NCBI RefSeq assembly: GCF_026460945.1
Contig: NZ_JAOVZV010000022.1
Span: 62,001 to 126,000 of the forward strand
Direction: 5' to 3'
Source: Chryseobacterium luquanense
GTDB taxonomy: Bacteria > Bacteroidota > Bacteroidia > Flavobacteriales > Weeksellaceae
DNA length: 64,000 bases
The notes beneath the pieces are model-generated. The model did not search any database, was not told the DNA's origin, and saw nothing but the letters and a program-made list of their open reading frames with translations. Positions within the stretch are counted from its first letter, which is position 1, and every line of letters starts with the position of its first letter. Positions 20,301 through 28,111 of the stretch are shown here, one piece after another. The translations under genes were made by a program, and so were the position numbers.

Positions 20301-20602
20301 TGTAAAAATCTTTTTGCAAAATGTTCAACAGTTTGCTTCAAATCACTTATGACAAAAGGAATACCCTTCTGCTGTGTGGTATGTTTGAGTTGATAATATT
20401 TTATAGTTTTTCTATAGCCTATTGTATAGTACTCAGATACATCGATTCCATACTCCCCATCTTTATCAATTTCTTCCGATCCTTCGATAACAATAGATTG
20501 TAAGGTAGAATTTGGATGAACTAAGGACAAACAACGACGTGCCGCCCATCTGTAATGAAACACGTCTCCGGCTCTGGAATAAGCAACTAAATCATTTGAC
20601 AT
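14342..20602 (-). CDS. Giant Avs-like STAND NTPase with Cap4/DUF4297-type nuclease domain
   Basis: The 2086-aa protein has three parts. Residues 1-210 are a Cap4/DUF4297-like PD-(D/E)XK nuclease: RAGDVFHYRWAARR near 10-23, IVIEG near 37, GIDVSEYY near 52 and YYQLKH at 69-74 (Gln-x-Lys). Residues about 235-520 are a P-loop STAND/NACHT module: Walker A HASGGVGKS at 269-277, Walker B LYILIDAAD at 369-377, then a VLLCRTERI sensor. The remaining 1500 residues are helical repeats ending in a mixed domain with WYSKTDYPRTDN. AVAST proteins of this build sense phage terminase or portal proteins with the repeat half and activate the nuclease; which trigger applies here is unknown. A divergent 2012-aa homologue-like gene starts 223 bp away. 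Confidence 0.85.
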   Translation of the reverse strand: MSNDLVAYSRAGDVFHYRWAARRCLSLVHPNSTLQSIVIEGSEEIDKDGEYGIDVSEYYTIGYRKTIKYYQLKHTTQQKGIPFVISDLKQTVEHFAKRFLQHVKEAEEPFFSFHIVTNRPIDNSFKNNIISLAQGKNVNKRFLTTIKKYTDMDSEKLTEFCSRIEFQDGEGDYNAQRDDLHWEMTQLFAGAIDSAQVENIVALVQDRVVNKSQQSIYREDILKRFHIFSERKLFPAPAIWEKSEQIIERKQHSKLIENITKSVHPVIVHASGGVGKSVFCKNLIDTLPSGSLAIAYDCFGAGNYRNRSSPRHRHREGLVQIINELSVKGLCEPLLVQENTLESSIMSVFLSRIEGAVKAIKQTNESALLYILIDAADNAEMAAKENSDACFANELLRETMPQGSKMVLLCRTERINLLKPSSKVIQLELKAFSKAETLLNLQRFFPSAIQKDGEEFHRLTNGNPRVQANALSQNASCVLHLLNSLGPSGTTVEDQIELQLNNAVSKIKDLLSESYQKQVQAICIGLASLPPHVPIKILALAANVSFDEIKSFVSDMGRSLWLYDESVQFRDEPTETWFRKTFSGRKENLESYITLLEPLANDFSYVAAVLPQLYLQSGKYERLIELSLSDDHLPQNSPIDARNVRIYRLQFAFRAALRLNNYYDAVKIAIRAGEEMAGNERQLNLFKANVDLLIVLQDKQKIQDIAFKRLLRSEWTGSENVYTASLLSGIDEYKGEARSYLRAAINWLQMYYNDIKEEDNQVRQNKVSLNDILEIAYSTFNIYGEEECIVFLKRFRSKEYAFRIFEDLISRLIDHGNFEAINNFLKISKKEPYYLVAIVSELSKVGKFPEREYLESVLILLSDLGKRIKKPIEFQNNSSSISSIVTFIEACIHHKFEVQIIQRVLKYFIPERASTMVHRDYQSAERTIFLKVLAIRHFLEDSTIPEIESIIPQKLIDKNSSKHEQETELREFRQVIYGLLPWYILRIKTICSTEMDFVEEVSKADKESSNVKSGRYKSHDTLENEIADIQSKILLVAHNLSCTDLQSFHEKYIKNNTRLWVPDELTLVRAAFRNPHLFFLKANLEHNYYTRIKSINDDSPEQTAERFIGLARAIFNYEIEDAGVYFEEALNIISKFGDEVALRWESIRSLAKQASLSEKVSDELAYRFIRCAEVVGNYGGNELIDRGKAIAICTRMSPAMGIAATSRWRDRNVGFFEEHLKALLQEMLKSDLITPSTTWAMARFFSKHKFESLHSLIFTKEKDIEKKETIFSDAIHLLQIEGTDFEYYETMKKIAVTNKIHCPALDKILRANKKNKIVDELVNVPTSVRLANHFDNAFDWGDLFKGVDLLIAEQFEICLQRYRTKRKGTFIHTDDFWNQAFKTLDGKNYFQFIDLLLISTINRYEVSSFFKLLPENWKAKVSFKKRWPSIIRKIGEKYAQDLTNKYSFNILIEELELNDHDVVELKQGMFEGLSSGHEFSNAAMFFGFVSVASSVIEPSKANGLVDYALQRCELHIENDFGDGEWTDDLATSDSISNQIAGLVYSALGSPHSKERWNAVHVVRMLGKYSSADIIDSLVKWMKIDKISSFGHHKFPFYKLHAQMYLLIAFGKVSQERPDLLISFFDTFVSTAKETEHILIQKFASEIVFNLSDVYKEYLDPKTSIHLKSIEKNQFPMIDLEYSEKVESYWHLNGLIDTKHGFHFGLDMGDYWFKFLGEAFGISTKQIEDIAADVIINEWNLGHINGYKNDPRHILWDRSYGERDTWYSKTDYPRTDNATFYLSYHAMMVVASKLLKKMPLVAVGDWNDGFDYWLEKHLLTCDNGKWLSDFRDPIPLLRPEWSSEDNDENWRFNIPKDYFYNTLLSEPEDEEYWINIEGGWENKKSDKTENVRIRSALVSKSSSTALMNALQTCIDPYDYKLPHYKESDAEINLNQFQLVGWIKDVYSSKKFDKYDPYADNIDYPPYLLGDEIIEKLNLTSNGLFKEWYSTISEKPSMICKIWSSHRYRIDENPDQAGKNLKASLSFLKYMCKTLDCNFIIEVEIKRDKSYKYRHHDDEYEYSKPKHQLFILSSDGKLRTTEKDYNFG

Positions 20603-20825
20603 TTCTATGATGCTATAGTATAAAAGTGTTATTAAGATACTAATATAGAATTTTTTAATCAGAACATCTCCTTATTTTAAGTAGTTCAACATCCTATGAT
20701 ATTTTCACGAATTCCGATTAAAAACCTTTAAAAGATTATTATTAATAAAAAATTGCAACTAATTTCGAAGAATAAAGAAAATTGTTATCTCATCTTATTC
20801 TTACTTTTGTTTAACAATTATAATT
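20603..20825. promoter_or_regulatory. Shared intergenic region of the two divergent STAND genes
   Basis: The 223 bp must contain both promoters. On the plus strand, ttacttttgtttaac at about 20800-20815 resembles the start-proximal TTTG-containing element of Bacteroidota promoters. No inverted repeat of operator quality is obvious. Confidence 0.35.
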
Positions 20826-23800
20826 ATGAAGGAAAATCAAATTTCTGCACGAGGAGAAAGAGCCGCAATAAGTGGTTATTTACCACAATTTGATGAGTTT
20901 GCAAGATTCGTATACATTAATCTTATTAATAAAAGTTTAATATGGATTCGTGTTGCAGATCCTGAAGCAGAAAAACTTGATGACATCCTTTATGCAACAA
21001 ACAATGAAATTCATGCCTACCAAATAAAATGGACCATTGCAGACGCAACCATTACTTACAAAAATTTTTTGGAGTTATTTCCGCTGTTGTTTTCAAGTTA
21101 TAAAAAATTAAAAAAAACAAATCCATCAAAAATAATTATCCCGCATTTAATCACTAACAAAAAAGCATCCCAGAACGACAAAATTAAACTTCAGGATGAT
21201 AGCACTGCTGATTTCGCAACTTTCTTAAGTGATGTTTTAGAAAAAATTAAGCGCGGTACAAGCCCTGAAAAAAAGTGGAATAATTTGATTACTGAGCTAC
21301 AAAATTTTTGCGGAGGTTATGATGATTTTATAAATTTTATATCAGTTCTTGACTTTCAAACTAACTATGTACAAAAAACTTTTACAATACAAAACAGCAG
21401 ACTTCATAAAGATGAACAAGATTTGACCGATTTAAGCAGATTCATTTTTGAAAAAGCTGCAGATAGCAAAAGAATCGTTGAATTTTCGCGCTCACAAATC
21501 ATTAATGAACTAAGATGGGCTGATCGTTTTAGCACAGTTTTCAATCACGAAATCACTCATGATAGCCCCTTGTATCAACCCATCAGAGCTACTATCGATG
21601 AATTGGACAATATGTACAATATAATCACAACAGGTTACATCTTTTTAGTTGGTGGTCCAGGTTCAGGAAAATCTACGTTGCTAAATCGATGGACAAAAGG
21701 ACTCAAGGAAGATGTCGTTAAGTATTACGCTTTTGATTTCCTCAATCCTTCGTCCGCTAAAAATTTCTACGAAAGAGGAAATGCAGTCAATCTTTTTTTT
21801 GATCTAGTTAATCAGTTAAAGGACTCAGGCTGTTACCATGGTGAGGTTTTACCATATAAGGATATTTTATTTCTAAAAGATATTTTTAACGAACAACTGA
21901 GGATTCTCGGAGACAAATTTGAAGCTAGCCAAGAAAAAACTGTTATCCTTATTGATGGGCTGGATCATGTCCCACGTGAATATAAAGAAGTAGCAAATAG
22001 TTTTTTGAAAGAACTTCCGTTGCCGGATGCCCTTCCTGAAGGAGTTGTTATTATTTTAGGTAGCCAATCATTTGAATTAAAAGATCTGCCTCAGGAGATA
22101 CGTAAAGTATATTCTTTTGGTGACAGAACAGTAAAAATGAGCAGTTTGACCAAAGATAATGTTCATAAATATATTGAAGCCCTATCTTTAAATAAACCGG
22201 TAACGATAAGCGAAAAGGATTTAATTTTTCAAAAGTCTCAAGGGCATCCACTATATCTTAACTACATTGCAGGGTGGTTAGAGAAAAGGGATTCAATTGG
22301 TGACCTTTTGAATGAATTACCTGAAATTGACGGCAATATTGAAAACTACTATATGAAGTTGTGGGAGCCTATAGCTGGCAATGCGCAATTAATTGAGCTA
22401 TTGGGCCTTTTGGCACGAATAAATGGAAGTATCAATACCGATTTCATGCAAGAATGGGATTTCCCCGCAATTACGATTAAAGAATTTAGAGATACGGCTA
22501 AAATACTTTTCACTCAAGAGAATAAATACATTTCCTTCTTTCATAATTCTTTCAGACAATTCTTAATAACGGAAACCGCTCTGAATTATTTTTCAAATGG
22601 ACTAAATGAAAAAAGAGACAGAGATTTTCATCAACGACTTGCAGAGTTATATTTTGCTTCAGGGAAGGAAAAAGGTTGGAAAGCTAATTACCACCTATTC
22701 TACGGCGGTGACTACGATAAGTTTATAGAGGTTGTTGATGCAAGCCATCTTACAAATCAACTCCTTGAACTCAGACCTCCTGACGCTGTCAAGCAAGATG
22801 CGAAATTAGGAATAGAAATAGCGAGAAGAACCCAAAATCTTAAATTACTGCTCAGGTATTTATTTTGCCTATCAGAGATCCAAAGCAGATTATCTATTTA
22901 CAATCCATCTTCATTTATAGAGGAACTGTTGGCAATCAATAAGATCCAGGAAGCTACAGAATGTTTGAGAAACGGAAAGACACTTACTGTAGATAATGAC
23001 GTAGCACTTAAATCATCACGATTATTTATTGAAAAAGAAATAAGATCAGAAGCTCGACAGTTATATGATTTAGCTTATCCAGACATTGTAAATAATAATT
23101 CTATAACAATTGATGACAATCATCAGTTCGAAGAGTCGAAGAATCTTCTAGAAGAATGGGTGCAAACAGCAACATATTTTGAGACTACAGAAAGTTTGCT
23201 GGATAAGATTTTCAATATCCAACTTCCCGATGATTACGATACTTATGAAACAGATAATCCTGCAAAAGATCTTTTAAATTTTCTTTTACTCGAACTTGGA
23301 TATAGTCTTATATCACAAAATAGGTGGGAAGATTTTGAAAAAGTTATTAGCAAATTAGAAACAGGTGATGTTGCGATGAGAAATACCTTATTACAACTTT
23401 TAAAAGATGCCATATTAGAATGTTTGGAGCAAAATGATAAAAATAGGTCGTATCATTTTTTAGAAATTATTAAAAAAGAGTTTCGCAAAGAAAAAATCAC
23501 AAATGAGTATGGAAGGGTTTACATTGCTGATCTTGTGTATGCGGTCACGGCTGACACTGATGAAAGCTATTCATGGATTGAAGGAATCGAACATCCCACT
23601 ACAGAGCAAATTGCAAAAAACTTAGGATATGGAGATACTCTGACTGAGTTTGAACATCAAATCAGACTTAATAAGTTGTTGAATCTATGTGACAAAAATA
23701 AATCTTTGTCCGAAGCTATACCTAGCGAAACGGGTGAGGAAGAAATTTTGGCAAAGTATCAGAGAATTTTATTTTTAATAACAAAAATTGAAACAGATAT

Positions 23801-26800
23801 TATCAAGAAATGTGAAATTCAAAATCTGGTGGATAGAATTTCTCCGATCGTAAGATTTTTTTACAGAGATTTTCACCCTCGATTTAAATATTCATACAAA
23901 ATTGGAAAAACAAAAAATTCAACAATTGAATATCTTATAGATTCTGTAGCTCCCGCTGGGGGAAGTGTCATAGGAAAATTAGCTAATTATTTGTTTAATG
24001 AATTTAGTGCATATCCGAAATATTGGAATCCAGATACCAAACGAAGGATTATTAATTGCTTACTTGAAAATGGTCTTGATCATGGCATCGCAGAAGTACA
24101 ACTTAGAAATATAGAGGATGATATGTTGGCTGGTCTAGATCTGGATGCAAGAGTTTCGGAATGTTTATCCCATGCAAAGACATATCAGCTTCTCAATAAA
24201 TTAGACGACGCTGAATTTTGGCTTAAGGAAAGTTGTCTACAGTCATTTGGAGTCGGATACCGTAAAGACTACCAGTACAGCACATGGATAGAGTGGTTAA
24301 AAAAAATTAATAAATATGAACCAGAAAGAGCACCAGAACGATTAAATTATTTCTTATCCCACTTACAACATATAAAAGACACTACAGAAGGCAGAGCTTA
24401 TCTGGAGGCAACCGCAGATATATTAAAAGCCGGACTAGAGCATAACCTTCATACTGGATTAAAAATTCTAATATGGCAAACACAGAGAGGGCTTATTGAT
24501 TTTACTGAAGGTACCCGTTTGTTAATTGATGAATTAGTGAAGGTTTGCTCATCTAAAAATGATTTTGATATGATTTTATCATTATATAAAAATTTATTTT
24601 TAATCCTCGCAAAAGATGAATCTTCGGACTTATTAAAAAGCATTTTAGAAAAAGGATATAAAGTATTTGGGATTGCTTTCTTCAGTCTTTATATTACCGA
24701 GCTTATCCACAATATTAAAACAAAATCTTTTGAAGGCAACCGACACGATTTCCTGAAGTGCATTCAGAAATTTCTTGATAGTGCAGATGTTGATGAGGCA
24801 AAAATCCTATTACCGATCGAAATTCCTCCTATAATCGGTAGAAGATCGGATAATAGTGCCACTAATAGTATTGTATTAAAAAATCCTTATAGAACTTTAG
24901 ATGAGAGACAAGTGCTTGCTCTAGTAACAAACTTTGATTTGCTACAAAACATCATATTGGATGAGGATCAATCGAATTCTTATTTCGACTGGTCATCTGT
25001 GATTAAAAAATTACCATTTGAACTTTCTATTCCCGAAGTCAAGCAACTTATAAATTCAATTCATCCCCGAAAAAGAGAATCGGGATTCTTTTCCAATTTA
25101 AGTGCGATTGCTTTAAAGAACGGAGATAGAAAGTTAGCCACAGATTTGGCAGAAAAAAGTCTTAGTATATCTGGTGAGTCTGGCTGGAGCGTTGGCTATG
25201 ACGGAGGTAGCAGAATTAATGCATTCAATGCCTTACGAAACATTGATTCTAAAAAATCTTCAGACAAAGCATTTGAAATTTTTTGCCAAGACGTACTTGC
25301 CAGTAACTATCCAACATTTTTTGTTAGCGAACTAGAAAATATTCTTCCTCTAATAGACGAAAATATTTCAGTACAAGATGTATGGCTGGAAGTTTTTGAT
25401 TATTTCAAAAGATTAATGGGAAATAGTAATATGAGTACCGAGCTACCTACCTTAAGCACTAATGATAACATTAGCACAACCATAATTGATTACTTGGTCT
25501 TTACTTCATTGTTCTCACTCCCTTTTTTACAAGAAAGAATACAAAAAATATTTGCTGAGTATCTGCTCAAAGAGGATCATTATGCTGTCGAAATTATAAG
25601 AAGTAACAAATTAGATGAGAATTGCCGCTTTGCTATTTTACTTCATCTATTTGAGCGTGATTCTCTCGCTGCAGAAACTTTTATTGAAGACTTCAAATTT
25701 TATGCTGTATCGTTAAATGTCGAGTATCGAATCATCGCTAAGCGCATTCTTACACAGTATAATGAAAATATTCCAAATCCAAAAAATATTGCAATTCCTG
25801 GTCTATACTCAATTCATCTACACGAAAGTGCTGACTTATCCAGTAGTACAGGAGATATTTCCTTCGATTCAGATGAAAAAAGTAGTTATCTTAAACCTTT
25901 CTTTTATCTCATAAAGATATTATCTGCCGTATCATTACTTCCAGAGCAAAATATACTGTTTAGAGTACTTCATCTGAAAAAAGAATTTGAAAACAAAAAT
26001 CCTATTCCTTATTCATTATCAGAATTAAAATATATTCTAAACGAAGCTGAATTGCACTACTCATTAGTCAATCCGCAACTTTTTAGTACCCGCACAGCCA
26101 TTATGATGGCAGCGGGAGAATTAATAGACTGTGGAATAATTGAAGAAGTGGAAATCGCCCAATATTTCGAAATGATTGATTCTGGATTGTTGGATTTTCC
26201 TGAAGCCGAGAAACCTAATTTCATCGGTGAAATAAAAGAAGATGAATACGGAGGCTTAAACGATGATTGGGTAAATCGTGTCGCCTCCAATGTGCGACTT
26301 AACGATCCTATTAAACATGTAGATTACAATTTTCTAGTGATAGCTGAACATTCATTTCTTAAAAATTTGACTTGGGATTTACCAACGGAAATATTTATGA
26401 CGCAAATATCTCCTGATGAAAACTTTCATCATTTTGGAACTGGTAACAGATACGAAACACTAATTGTAAGACAAAGCAAAAACTATTTTGATCTAACGGA
26501 ATGTGGAGATAAAATCATTATTAAGAGAAAACCAGTCTTAAATTATGATGGTATAAAAAATAACTGGATTGCTTTTAATCCTGAGCTGGCGAGAAAATTC
26601 GGATGGATTCCCGATGAACAATTGTTTGCTTGGAAAAGTAAAGATCAAGAAGTTATGGCGAAATCAATCTATTGGTTGAATGGAAATGTTGAAATGGGAA
26701 CCAGGTATGACGGTGAAGTAGGTGAAGGCTGGTACGTCGTTATTTCTCACAAAGCACTTGGACAACTTCAAAAAGAGTTTAAAAACCTTTTCTTTCAAAA

Positions 26801-26864
26801 AAAAGTTATACGCCACAGTAGTAAAAATATTGCAGAAGTTGATAATATCAAAAAAGTAACCTAA
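20826..26864 (+). CDS. Second giant STAND NTPase with nuclease-like N-terminus
   Basis: The 2012-aa protein starts with a different DUF4297/Cap4-like domain: GERAAISGYLPQFDEFA (10-26), KLDDILYA (50-57) and HAYQIKWT (63-70) give the Asp and Gln-x-Lys of a PD-(D/E)XK fold. A P-loop module follows: YIFLVGGPGSGKST ends at 284 and Walker B VILIDGLDH is at 373-381. Residues 600-1900 are helical TPR-like repeats, and the last 200 form an unknown cap (SHKALGQLQKEF). The size and order match AVAST-type antiviral STANDs, where the C-terminal repeats recognise a viral protein. It is divergent from the 2086-aa gene and the pair may widen the range of triggers. Subtype is not assigned. Confidence 0.8.
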   Translation: MKENQISARGERAAISGYLPQFDEFARFVYINLINKSLIWIRVADPEAEKLDDILYATNNEIHAYQIKWTIADATITYKNFLELFPLLFSSYKKLKKTNPSKIIIPHLITNKKASQNDKIKLQDDSTADFATFLSDVLEKIKRGTSPEKKWNNLITELQNFCGGYDDFINFISVLDFQTNYVQKTFTIQNSRLHKDEQDLTDLSRFIFEKAADSKRIVEFSRSQIINELRWADRFSTVFNHEITHDSPLYQPIRATIDELDNMYNIITTGYIFLVGGPGSGKSTLLNRWTKGLKEDVVKYYAFDFLNPSSAKNFYERGNAVNLFFDLVNQLKDSGCYHGEVLPYKDILFLKDIFNEQLRILGDKFEASQEKTVILIDGLDHVPREYKEVANSFLKELPLPDALPEGVVIILGSQSFELKDLPQEIRKVYSFGDRTVKMSSLTKDNVHKYIEALSLNKPVTISEKDLIFQKSQGHPLYLNYIAGWLEKRDSIGDLLNELPEIDGNIENYYMKLWEPIAGNAQLIELLGLLARINGSINTDFMQEWDFPAITIKEFRDTAKILFTQENKYISFFHNSFRQFLITETALNYFSNGLNEKRDRDFHQRLAELYFASGKEKGWKANYHLFYGGDYDKFIEVVDASHLTNQLLELRPPDAVKQDAKLGIEIARRTQNLKLLLRYLFCLSEIQSRLSIYNPSSFIEELLAINKIQEATECLRNGKTLTVDNDVALKSSRLFIEKEIRSEARQLYDLAYPDIVNNNSITIDDNHQFEESKNLLEEWVQTATYFETTESLLDKIFNIQLPDDYDTYETDNPAKDLLNFLLLELGYSLISQNRWEDFEKVISKLETGDVAMRNTLLQLLKDAILECLEQNDKNRSYHFLEIIKKEFRKEKITNEYGRVYIADLVYAVTADTDESYSWIEGIEHPTTEQIAKNLGYGDTLTEFEHQIRLNKLLNLCDKNKSLSEAIPSETGEEEILAKYQRILFLITKIETDIIKKCEIQNLVDRISPIVRFFYRDFHPRFKYSYKIGKTKNSTIEYLIDSVAPAGGSVIGKLANYLFNEFSAYPKYWNPDTKRRIINCLLENGLDHGIAEVQLRNIEDDMLAGLDLDARVSECLSHAKTYQLLNKLDDAEFWLKESCLQSFGVGYRKDYQYSTWIEWLKKINKYEPERAPERLNYFLSHLQHIKDTTEGRAYLEATADILKAGLEHNLHTGLKILIWQTQRGLIDFTEGTRLLIDELVKVCSSKNDFDMILSLYKNLFLILAKDESSDLLKSILEKGYKVFGIAFFSLYITELIHNIKTKSFEGNRHDFLKCIQKFLDSADVDEAKILLPIEIPPIIGRRSDNSATNSIVLKNPYRTLDERQVLALVTNFDLLQNIILDEDQSNSYFDWSSVIKKLPFELSIPEVKQLINSIHPRKRESGFFSNLSAIALKNGDRKLATDLAEKSLSISGESGWSVGYDGGSRINAFNALRNIDSKKSSDKAFEIFCQDVLASNYPTFFVSELENILPLIDENISVQDVWLEVFDYFKRLMGNSNMSTELPTLSTNDNISTTIIDYLVFTSLFSLPFLQERIQKIFAEYLLKEDHYAVEIIRSNKLDENCRFAILLHLFERDSLAAETFIEDFKFYAVSLNVEYRIIAKRILTQYNENIPNPKNIAIPGLYSIHLHESADLSSSTGDISFDSDEKSSYLKPFFYLIKILSAVSLLPEQNILFRVLHLKKEFENKNPIPYSLSELKYILNEAELHYSLVNPQLFSTRTAIMMAAGELIDCGIIEEVEIAQYFEMIDSGLLDFPEAEKPNFIGEIKEDEYGGLNDDWVNRVASNVRLNDPIKHVDYNFLVIAEHSFLKNLTWDLPTEIFMTQISPDENFHHFGTGNRYETLIVRQSKNYFDLTECGDKIIIKRKPVLNYDGIKNNWIAFNPELARKFGWIPDEQLFAWKSKDQEVMAKSIYWLNGNVEMGTRYDGEVGEGWYVVISHKALGQLQKEFKNLFFQKKVIRHSSKNIAEVDNIKKVT

Positions 26865-27476
26865 ATTGTGAGTTATCTAATTTAGTTATCTGCTATGTGA
26901 GCTAAATTCTAAAACAATTACATTATTTTCAGGATTCAAATCCATCAGACTGTTCCGTTATCCATATTAGATAAAAAAGTTACATTTAATACCAATATAT
27001 TTAATTCTTCAGGTAATGTTTCTGATTCAATAAGTGAAACAAGTTATTCAATAATGAAATCATCGTAAGAAAATTTACTTTTTTTATTTTAAGAACTTGT
27101 CTAACACGGAAAGGATTGATGTTTTACTCTATTATTTTTTCCATAATTAAAAAAGATGTTCTCTAAATCCATTAAGAATTACTCTTGCTTAGTTGAAGTT
27201 ATGGATGTGCATTTTAAAAATTATCAAAATGTCTTTAATAATTTTTTATAGTTAATACTTGTTTAAGTAGTTAATAAGGGAAATTTATTGGTAGTATAGC
27301 GTATTAAATACATTAATTTTTCCAAATAAAGAAGAAGTCCAAAAAGTTTGGGCAATCTCTAATTTTTCGATTTTATATACTTCTTACAAGAGGGGAGTAT
27401 ACAAATATTACATTCTCAATAGGTATATCTTTGTTTAACGATATCCTCTATATAAATTTATAAGTAAAAAAATTGT
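26865..27476. other. 612-bp gap with no recognised gene
   Basis: The interval between the second STAND gene and the small XRE gene is AT-rich and full of stops on both strands. I see no credible ORF, strong terminator or repeat. Short peptide-like stretches exist but none continues far enough to call a remnant. Confidence 0.4.
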
Positions 27477-27716
27477 TCAAAGATAATTTTCTTTCTTTAA
27501 TTTAAAATCAAATAGTTCCTGTGGATGTACATCTAACCCTTTTGCTAACTCTTGAAGAGTAGAGATTCTAAAATCTACTTCCCCTTTTTCTATTTTGCTA
27601 ATATTACTATGATCTACATCACATTTTTGCGCCAACTCTCTATAACTCAAATTCAGCTTTTTCCTAAACATTTCAACTCTCTTACCAAATGCTATTCTAA
27701 ATTCTAATTTATCCAT
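27477..27716 (-). CDS. XRE-family transcriptional regulator
   Basis: The 79-aa protein is essentially one helix-turn-helix domain: RKKLNLSYRELAQKCDVD then SNISKIEKGEVDFRISTL, with the family's closing helix ELAKGLDVHPQELF. It is divergently transcribed from the sigma/dCas12f operon with 395 bp between the start codons. It may be a local repressor of that locus or simply an island regulator; the sequence does not decide. Confidence 0.8.
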   Translation of the reverse strand: MDKLEFRIAFGKRVEMFRKKLNLSYRELAQKCDVDHSNISKIEKGEVDFRISTLQELAKGLDVHPQELFDFKLKKENYL

Positions 27717-27798
27717 TGCGGTTAACTTTGAATAGACAAAATGAAGAGATTTTAATAAACAATTGTAGTCGAATTAACCTACATTAAGAAAAATGTTT

Positions 27799-27806
27799 TA
27801 TATTTG
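27799..27806 (+). promoter_or_regulatory. Candidate -7 element upstream of the sigma operon
   Basis: tatatttg fits the Bacteroidota -7 consensus TAnnTTTG, but I find no good -33 TTG at about 19-20 bp upstream. If used, transcription would begin near 27813 and include the structured leader at 27879-27984. Confidence 0.3.
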
Positions 27807-27878
27807 CTAAATAAGTTACAATAAAGGTAACTTTGCAATACTTCAAAAATAATAATCGAAGCTATTGCTTAGATTCTC

Positions 27879-27984
27879 GACTAGAAAACTGGTAATTTTT
27901 ATGTGTACGAGAAGATAAGTAAATTAGCTCACGACCGCGGCGTGGGCTCTCTTATCGTACACGGGTATACCAGTACCTCTAGTC
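27879..27984 (+). ncRNA. Long imperfect hairpin upstream of the sigma gene
   Basis: Nested inverted repeats are visible: gactaga (27879-27885) with tctagtc (27978-27984); actggta (27888-27894) with taccagt (27968-27974); gtgtacga (27903-27910) with tcgtacac (27955-27962); and agctcacg (27926-27933) with cgtgggct (27941-27948, one G-U). The loop is accgcgg. Together they form one stem of about 106 nt. The innermost arm contains the 13-mer shared with the guide. It could be a leader RNA, a DNA cruciform that presents the target, or a separate small RNA. Confidence 0.55.
27938..27950 (+). promoter_or_regulatory. Putative dCas12f-guide target upstream of the sigma operon
   Basis: cggcgtgggctct is identical to 30100-30112, where it forms the end of the guide-RNA region. 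It is preceded by G at 27937 and points toward the sigma gene, whose start is 161 bp further on. dCas12f-sigmaE systems have been reported to need only a 5'-G next to the target; if the guide begins at the C, that rule is met here. If it begins one base later (repeat end ...CAAC), the adjacent base is C with G at -2. The targeting role is inferred. Confidence 0.6.
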
Positions 27985-28111
27985 AATAAGTTGAGTTCCA
28001 CGCTTTTTCATTTGGGCAATATATGTAGTGAGTTAGCATTTTGAGGGAGAGATTCATCTTAATTTATCTAAGCAGTTCCTTCTAGCAATAATTTAGCTAA
28101 ATAGGCTGCTT

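Noticed and set aside
14342..26864. CBASS or Thoeris system from the Cap4-like domains
   Set aside because: No cyclase, CD-NTase or TIR gene is seen nearby; the Cap4-like domains are fused to STAND modules.
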